NCBI GenBank assembly: GCA_021202205.1
Contig: JAJQDJ010000197.1
Location: forward strand, 1-10,347
DNA from: Erysipelotrichaceae bacterium
Lineage (GTDB): Bacteria; Bacillota_I; Bacilli_A; Erysipelotrichales; Coprobacillaceae
Reading direction: 5' to 3'
Length of the DNA stretch: 10,347 nt
Each line of letters begins with the position of its first letter. Positions within the stretch are counted from its first letter, which is position 1. The notes under the pieces were generated by a model. That model saw nothing but the letters and a program-made list of their open reading frames with translations, ran no database searches and was not told the origin of the DNA. A program made the position numbers and the translations under genes. This document shows positions 7,979-10,347 of the stretch, in pieces.

Positions 7979-8388
7979 ATTTTTTTAGAACCTGGAATAA
8001 CAGGTATACCATTATCTTTCATAATTTTTCTAGCTTGTGACTTGTTTCCTAATAAATCTATTAATTTAGCTGAAGGACCTATAAAAATAAATCTACATTC
8101 CTCAACCAATCTGGCAAAAGCTAAATTTTCACTCAAAAAGCCAAATCCTGGATGAATCGCATCACAACCCGTATTACAGGCAGCTTGAATAATCACATTC
8201 ATATTCAAATAAGAATCCTTAGATAAAGGTCCTCCAATACAAACACTTTCATCTGCTAAACTCGCATGTAAAGAAGCACGATCTGCTGTCGAATAGACAG
8301 CCACTGTCGCAATCCCCATCTCTTTACAAGTACGAATAATTCTTACTGCAATCTCACCACGATTGGCAATTAAAATTATCTTAATCAT
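7975..8388 (-). CDS. accC: Biotin carboxylase AccC, N-terminal part (frameshifted)
   Basis: This 137-residue fragment is the biotin carboxylase N-terminal domain. It starts MIKIILIANRGEIAVRIIRT and carries AIHPGFGFLSEN (77-88) and FIFIGPSAKLI (100-110). It ends just after IPGSKK with Met-TGA, immediately after a run of seven A. The next bases in the -1 frame continue the family sequence (GSKK, then NVTSVEHG), so one base is missing or the ribosome or polymerase slips there. Alone it lacks the ATP-grasp catalytic part and would be inactive. The start at 8388 lies 12 bases after accB, with a TGAGG site overlapping the accB stop. Confidence 0.88.
   Translation of the reverse strand: MIKIILIANRGEIAVRIIRTCKEMGIATVAVYSTADRASLHASLADESVCIGGPLSKDSYLNMNVIIQAACNTGCDAIHPGFGFLSENLAFARLVEECRFIFIGPSAKLIDLLGNKSQARKIMKDNGIPVIPGSKKM
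7980..7986 (-). other. Frameshift site in accC (A7 run)
   Basis: On the minus strand, TCT AAA AAA ATG TGA ends the N-terminal accC frame. A -1 slip on the lysine codons reads AAA AAA AAT GTG and enters the C-terminal frame, with no lost or extra family residues. A T precedes the run, so it is not a perfect X-XXY-YYZ heptamer, though tRNA-Lys could re-pair within the run. I see no strong upstream SD-like stimulator or clear downstream stem. A homopolymer sequencing error, a real deletion, or transcriptional slippage fit equally well. Confidence 0.75.
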
Positions 8389-8400
8389 CTTTATACCTCA

Positions 8401-8814
8401 TCACTCAATGATCATTAAAACTTGATCATATTCTACAGCTTCACCATTTTCTACCTTTATCGCTTGTACCTTGCCAGCAACTTGAGATTTAATCTCATTC
8501 ATCACTTTCATAGCTTCTACAATACATAAAGTATCCCCTACTTGAACTTCATCACCCACACTTACAAATGGTGGCTGATTTTCTCCACTAGCTTGATAAT
8601 AAGTACCAACCAATGGTGACTTAACTTCTATCCCTGATTTTACTTCTACGCTTTCTTTTTTAGGACTCTCATCCTCTTCATTTTTCATTGCAACTGTTTG
8701 AACCTCGACATTCTTTTCTAATGTTAATTTGAAATCCCCATCTTCCATATGCATCTTAGAAATGTCACTGCTTTCAAACAATTCCATAATGATCTTAATT
8801 TTATCAGTATCCAT
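8401..8814 (-). CDS. accB: Biotin carboxyl carrier protein AccB
   Basis: AccB carries the covalently bound biotin that shuttles carboxyl groups between AccC and AccD/A. The 137-residue protein has a short N-terminal helix-forming region (1-35), a charged linker rich in Glu and Lys (about 40-60), and a C-terminal biotinyl domain starting IEVKSPLVGTYY. The biotin site is Lys103 in EAMKVMNEI. The start at 8814 has a perfect AGGAGG (8821-8826) 6 bases upstream. It is the first recognised FASII gene of the operon and lies 41 bases after the M50 peptidase gene, with a hairpin between them. Confidence 0.97.
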   Translation of the reverse strand: MDTDKIKIIMELFESSDISKMHMEDGDFKLTLEKNVEVQTVAMKNEEDESPKKESVEVKSGIEVKSPLVGTYYQASGENQPPFVSVGDEVQVGDTLCIVEAMKVMNEIKSQVAGKVQAIKVENGEAVEYDQVLMIIE

Positions 8815-8829
8815 AAAAAACCTCCTATC

Positions 8830-8865
8830 AAAAAAAGCTAAGATAAAAATCTAGCTTATTTTTTT
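8830..8865 (-). terminator. AT-rich hairpin with T-run before accB
   Basis: AAGCTA (8835-8840) pairs with TAGCTT (8852-8857), extended inward by GAT with ATC around a 4-base loop and one bulged base. On the minus strand it is followed by a T-run (8836-8830), and on the plus strand by ATTTTTTT. The stem is short and has few GC pairs, so it would be a weak or partial terminator, or an attenuator, between the M50 gene and accB. I see no convincing promoter between it and accB. Confidence 0.45.
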
Positions 8866-9683
8866 GACTCTATTAATTTAACAATGTCTTCAACAGTTTT
8901 TAAACTGCTTAATTCCTCATCAGTAATTTCAATATCAAATTCATGTTTATCCATAAGATAATTACAATAAAGAGCTTGTTGCATCGCTATTAAACAGTTA
9001 TCCAAAGCATCTTCTTCACACACTTTAAAATCTATGGGCATATCTTTAAAACGATAGCCCTCAGCTTGTAAAGAAGCTATCTTCAGTTGAAACCAAAAGG
9101 CATAAACTGCTTGAGGATTGCGTTTGAGTTCTAAAACATGATAGCCATCATTATTGATATTGTTGACTTGCATTGGAATGCCATTCGTGATTGCTGTAAC
9201 GATACCTATAATAATAAGCATATATAATAATAGAAAAATAAAAGGATCATCAACATTGAAACATAGAATCATAAATATCATAGAAACAATAATATTCATG
9301 ATGACACCACCTAGATTATACAACATAACAGGCATTTTACCATCTATTAAATCAGCAGGAGCCATCAAGCATTGTCCCCCTGTACCTGCTAAAGAATATT
9401 GTTTTAATTTCCAATGATCATTTTGTTTTATTAACATCATATTAAAAATTCTAAAAGATACGAAATGATAGCCACTGATTAAGCCAAATATCATATGTCC
9501 ACATTCATGAATAATCACCTGTATCATAATAGCTATATATGCCACAACAACCATAAATGCCATTGCTATTAAATCATCATACCAATACAAATCACCAGGC
9601 AACATAGCCACCATACCCAAGCCTAATAAGACACCTGCAATCAAGTAACATACAACCATAAATATTTGTGATAACTTTTTCAT
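8856..9683 (-). CDS. M50-type (site-2 protease family) membrane metallopeptidase
   Basis: This is a 275-residue integral membrane protein. Hydrophobic segments lie at about 8-28, 38-57, 121-141 and 147-168. The zinc motif HECGH (His59, Glu60, His63) sits at the end of the second segment, and NNINNDGYHVLEL (174-186) carries Asp179 as the likely third zinc ligand, as in M50 proteases. Family members cut peptide bonds within or near the membrane, but the substrate here is unknown. About 95 residues at the C-terminus form a soluble, acidic tail. An extended -10 promoter lies just upstream and a GGAG site precedes the ATG. It has the same direction as the FASII genes and may be their first gene, although a hairpin separates it from accB. 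No functional link to fatty acid synthesis is shown. Confidence 0.8.
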   Translation of the reverse strand: MKKLSQIFMVVCYLIAGVLLGLGMVAMLPGDLYWYDDLIAMAFMVVVAYIAIMIQVIIHECGHMIFGLISGYHFVSFRIFNMMLIKQNDHWKLKQYSLAGTGGQCLMAPADLIDGKMPVMLYNLGGVIMNIIVSMIFMILCFNVDDPFIFLLLYMLIIIGIVTAITNGIPMQVNNINNDGYHVLELKRNPQAVYAFWFQLKIASLQAEGYRFKDMPIDFKVCEEDALDNCLIAMQQALYCNYLMDKHEFDIEITDEELSSLKTVEDIVKLIESKK

Positions 9684-9702
9684 TGTATCATCTCCATAAC
9701 TA

Positions 9703-9730
9703 TTATATCAAAGATTACTAAAAATGAAAA
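9703..9730 (-). promoter_or_regulatory. Promoter for the M50 gene and possibly the FASII operon
   Basis: On the minus strand there is a perfect TATAAT (9708-9703) with an upstream TG one base away (TGATATAAT, extended -10). The best -35 is TTTTCA (9730-9725), 16 bases away and a weak match. The start codon of the M50 gene lies about 20 bases downstream. I saw no palindrome resembling a known FapR or FabT operator here. Confidence 0.6.
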
Positions 9731-9731
9731 T

Positions 9732-9759
9732 ATGACAATATTTTAATTTGTGGTATAAT
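9732..9759 (+). promoter_or_regulatory. Promoter for the DNA glycosylase gene
   Basis: ATGACA (9732-9737, five of six to TTGACA) is followed after 16 bases by TATAAT (9754-9759), with TG one base before it (extended -10). The ATG of the glycosylase at 9779 gives a very short leader that includes an AGGAAGTGA ribosome site. It lies back to back with the minus-strand promoter, their -35 regions nearly touching. Confidence 0.7.
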
Positions 9760-9778
9760 ACCTACAGGAAGTGATGAT

Positions 9779-10279
9779 ATGCGACAAATTCATAATATTG
9801 AACCTATCTACAACAAAGATTCAAAAATACTCATATTAGGTTCGTTTCCGTCAGTTAAATCAAGAGAAGCCCAATTTTTTTATCACCATCCCCAAAATAG
9901 ATTTTGGAAAGTATTGGCTCAAATCTATCAACACGATGAACTTTTAACGATTGAAGATAAGAAAACATTCTTATTAGAAAATCATATAGCTTTATGGGAT
10001 ACAATTGAAAGTTGTGATATCAAAGGATCAAGTGATAGTTCCATTGAAAATGTGAAAGTCAATGATATCACCAGAATACTCAATTATGCTGATATACAAG
10101 CTATTTATACCAATGGCAAAAAATCTCATCAAATGTATCAAAAATATCTTTTCGATATAACTCACATAGAAGATATATGTCTACCATCAACCTCAAGTGC
10201 TAATGCAAGTTATAATATAGATAAATTAATTGAATATTGGAAAATAACTCAAGTTTCGCACTTCAATTTCAATAATTAA
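9779..10279 (+). CDS. Hypoxanthine-DNA glycosylase (UDG superfamily, family 6)
   Basis: This predicted base-excision repair enzyme removes hypoxanthine, the product of adenine deamination, from DNA. The 166-residue length fits the small HDG family. ILGSFPSVKSREAQFFYHHP (about 19-38) followed by QNRFW is the N-terminal active-site region, ALWDTIESCDIKGSSDSSI (71-89) is a strong family signature, and LPSTSSANAS (135-144) is the C-terminal DNA-binding motif. Asparagine in the HHPQN segment may act in place of the aspartate used by classical UDGs; that is family-level inference. It has its own promoter and is transcribed away from the FASII operon, so it is probably a separate unit. Confidence 0.88.
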   Translation: MRQIHNIEPIYNKDSKILILGSFPSVKSREAQFFYHHPQNRFWKVLAQIYQHDELLTIEDKKTFLLENHIALWDTIESCDIKGSSDSSIENVKVNDITRILNYADIQAIYTNGKKSHQMYQKYLFDITHIEDICLPSTSSANASYNIDKLIEYWKITQVSHFNFNN

Positions 10280-10307
10280 TTAGTGAAAATAACGCAATTT
10301 ATAATTA

Positions 10308-10336
10308 AAAAACATTGATATAATCAATGCTTTCTG
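10308..10336 (+). terminator. Weak terminator-like hairpin after the glycosylase gene
   Basis: CATTGAT (10313-10319) pairs with ATCAATG (10323-10329) across a 3-base loop. An A-run lies upstream and CTTTCTGT follows, so the tail is imperfect. The centre also spells TGATATAAT, which could be an extended -10 of a gene beyond the window, though no good -35 accompanies it. Either reading is tentative. Confidence 0.4.
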
Positions 10337-10347
10337 TACATTTAAGG

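Noticed and set aside
9684..9778. FapR or FabT operator in the divergent promoter region
   Set aside because: I looked for the TTAGTACC-type palindrome and similar dyads and found only partial, unconvincing matches.
10280..10347. Start of another gene or an RNA at the right edge
   Set aside because: Only 68 AT-rich bases with a weak hairpin; no ribosome site or coding frame can be supported.
1..10347. CRISPR array, tRNA, rRNA or riboswitch
   Set aside because: No regularly spaced repeats, cloverleaf pattern or known riboswitch core was seen; almost all bases are coding.

Overview
This is an AT-rich window. Its gene families (FabK instead of FabI, an operon carrying all acetyl-CoA carboxylase subunits, strong GGAGG ribosome binding sites) suggest a low-GC Firmicute. 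A gut member of the Erysipelotrichia/Coprobacillaceae type is my best guess, but the lineage is inferred from gene content and not proven.

Nearly the whole window is one minus-strand type II fatty-acid synthesis (FASII) operon, read from right to left. A membrane M50-type metallopeptidase gene comes first (9683-8856). It is followed by accB (biotin carboxyl carrier), accC (biotin carboxylase, split by a frameshift), an accD-accA reading frame (carboxyltransferase beta plus alpha), fabH (initiating ketoacyl synthase), fabK (FMN enoyl reductase), a second FabK-like flavoprotein with a four-cysteine motif, fabD (malonyl transacylase), fabG (ketoacyl reductase) and a truncated fabF (elongating ketoacyl synthase). 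From accB onward genes overlap or lie within about 12 bases of each other, which suggests co-transcription and translational coupling. AccB, AccC and AccD/A make malonyl-CoA, FabD moves it to ACP, FabH starts the chain, and FabF, FabG and FabK elongate and reduce it. The dehydratase FabZ, ACP and a FabT/FapR-type regulator are not in the window.

At the right end, a 95-base divergent intergenic region (9684-9778) carries a promoter for each direction. It separates the operon from a plus-strand hypoxanthine-DNA glycosylase (UDG family 6) gene, which is followed by a weak terminator-like hairpin.

The most notable points are these. (1) The flavoprotein between fabK and fabD resembles the FabX/UfaA type of unsaturated fatty acid enzyme. 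(2) fabF loses homology after residue 219 and runs into a sequence with a 13-bp hairpin, so it looks interrupted by a mobile element end or cut by an assembly join. (3) accC is broken at a run of seven A. (4) The accDA 'fusion' keeps a full ribosome binding site and start codon exactly where accA should begin. Removing one A restores a normal 288-residue AccD whose stop overlaps that start as TGATG. Three lesions in one essential-type operon mean either homopolymer/assembly errors or real decay or recoding of FASII.
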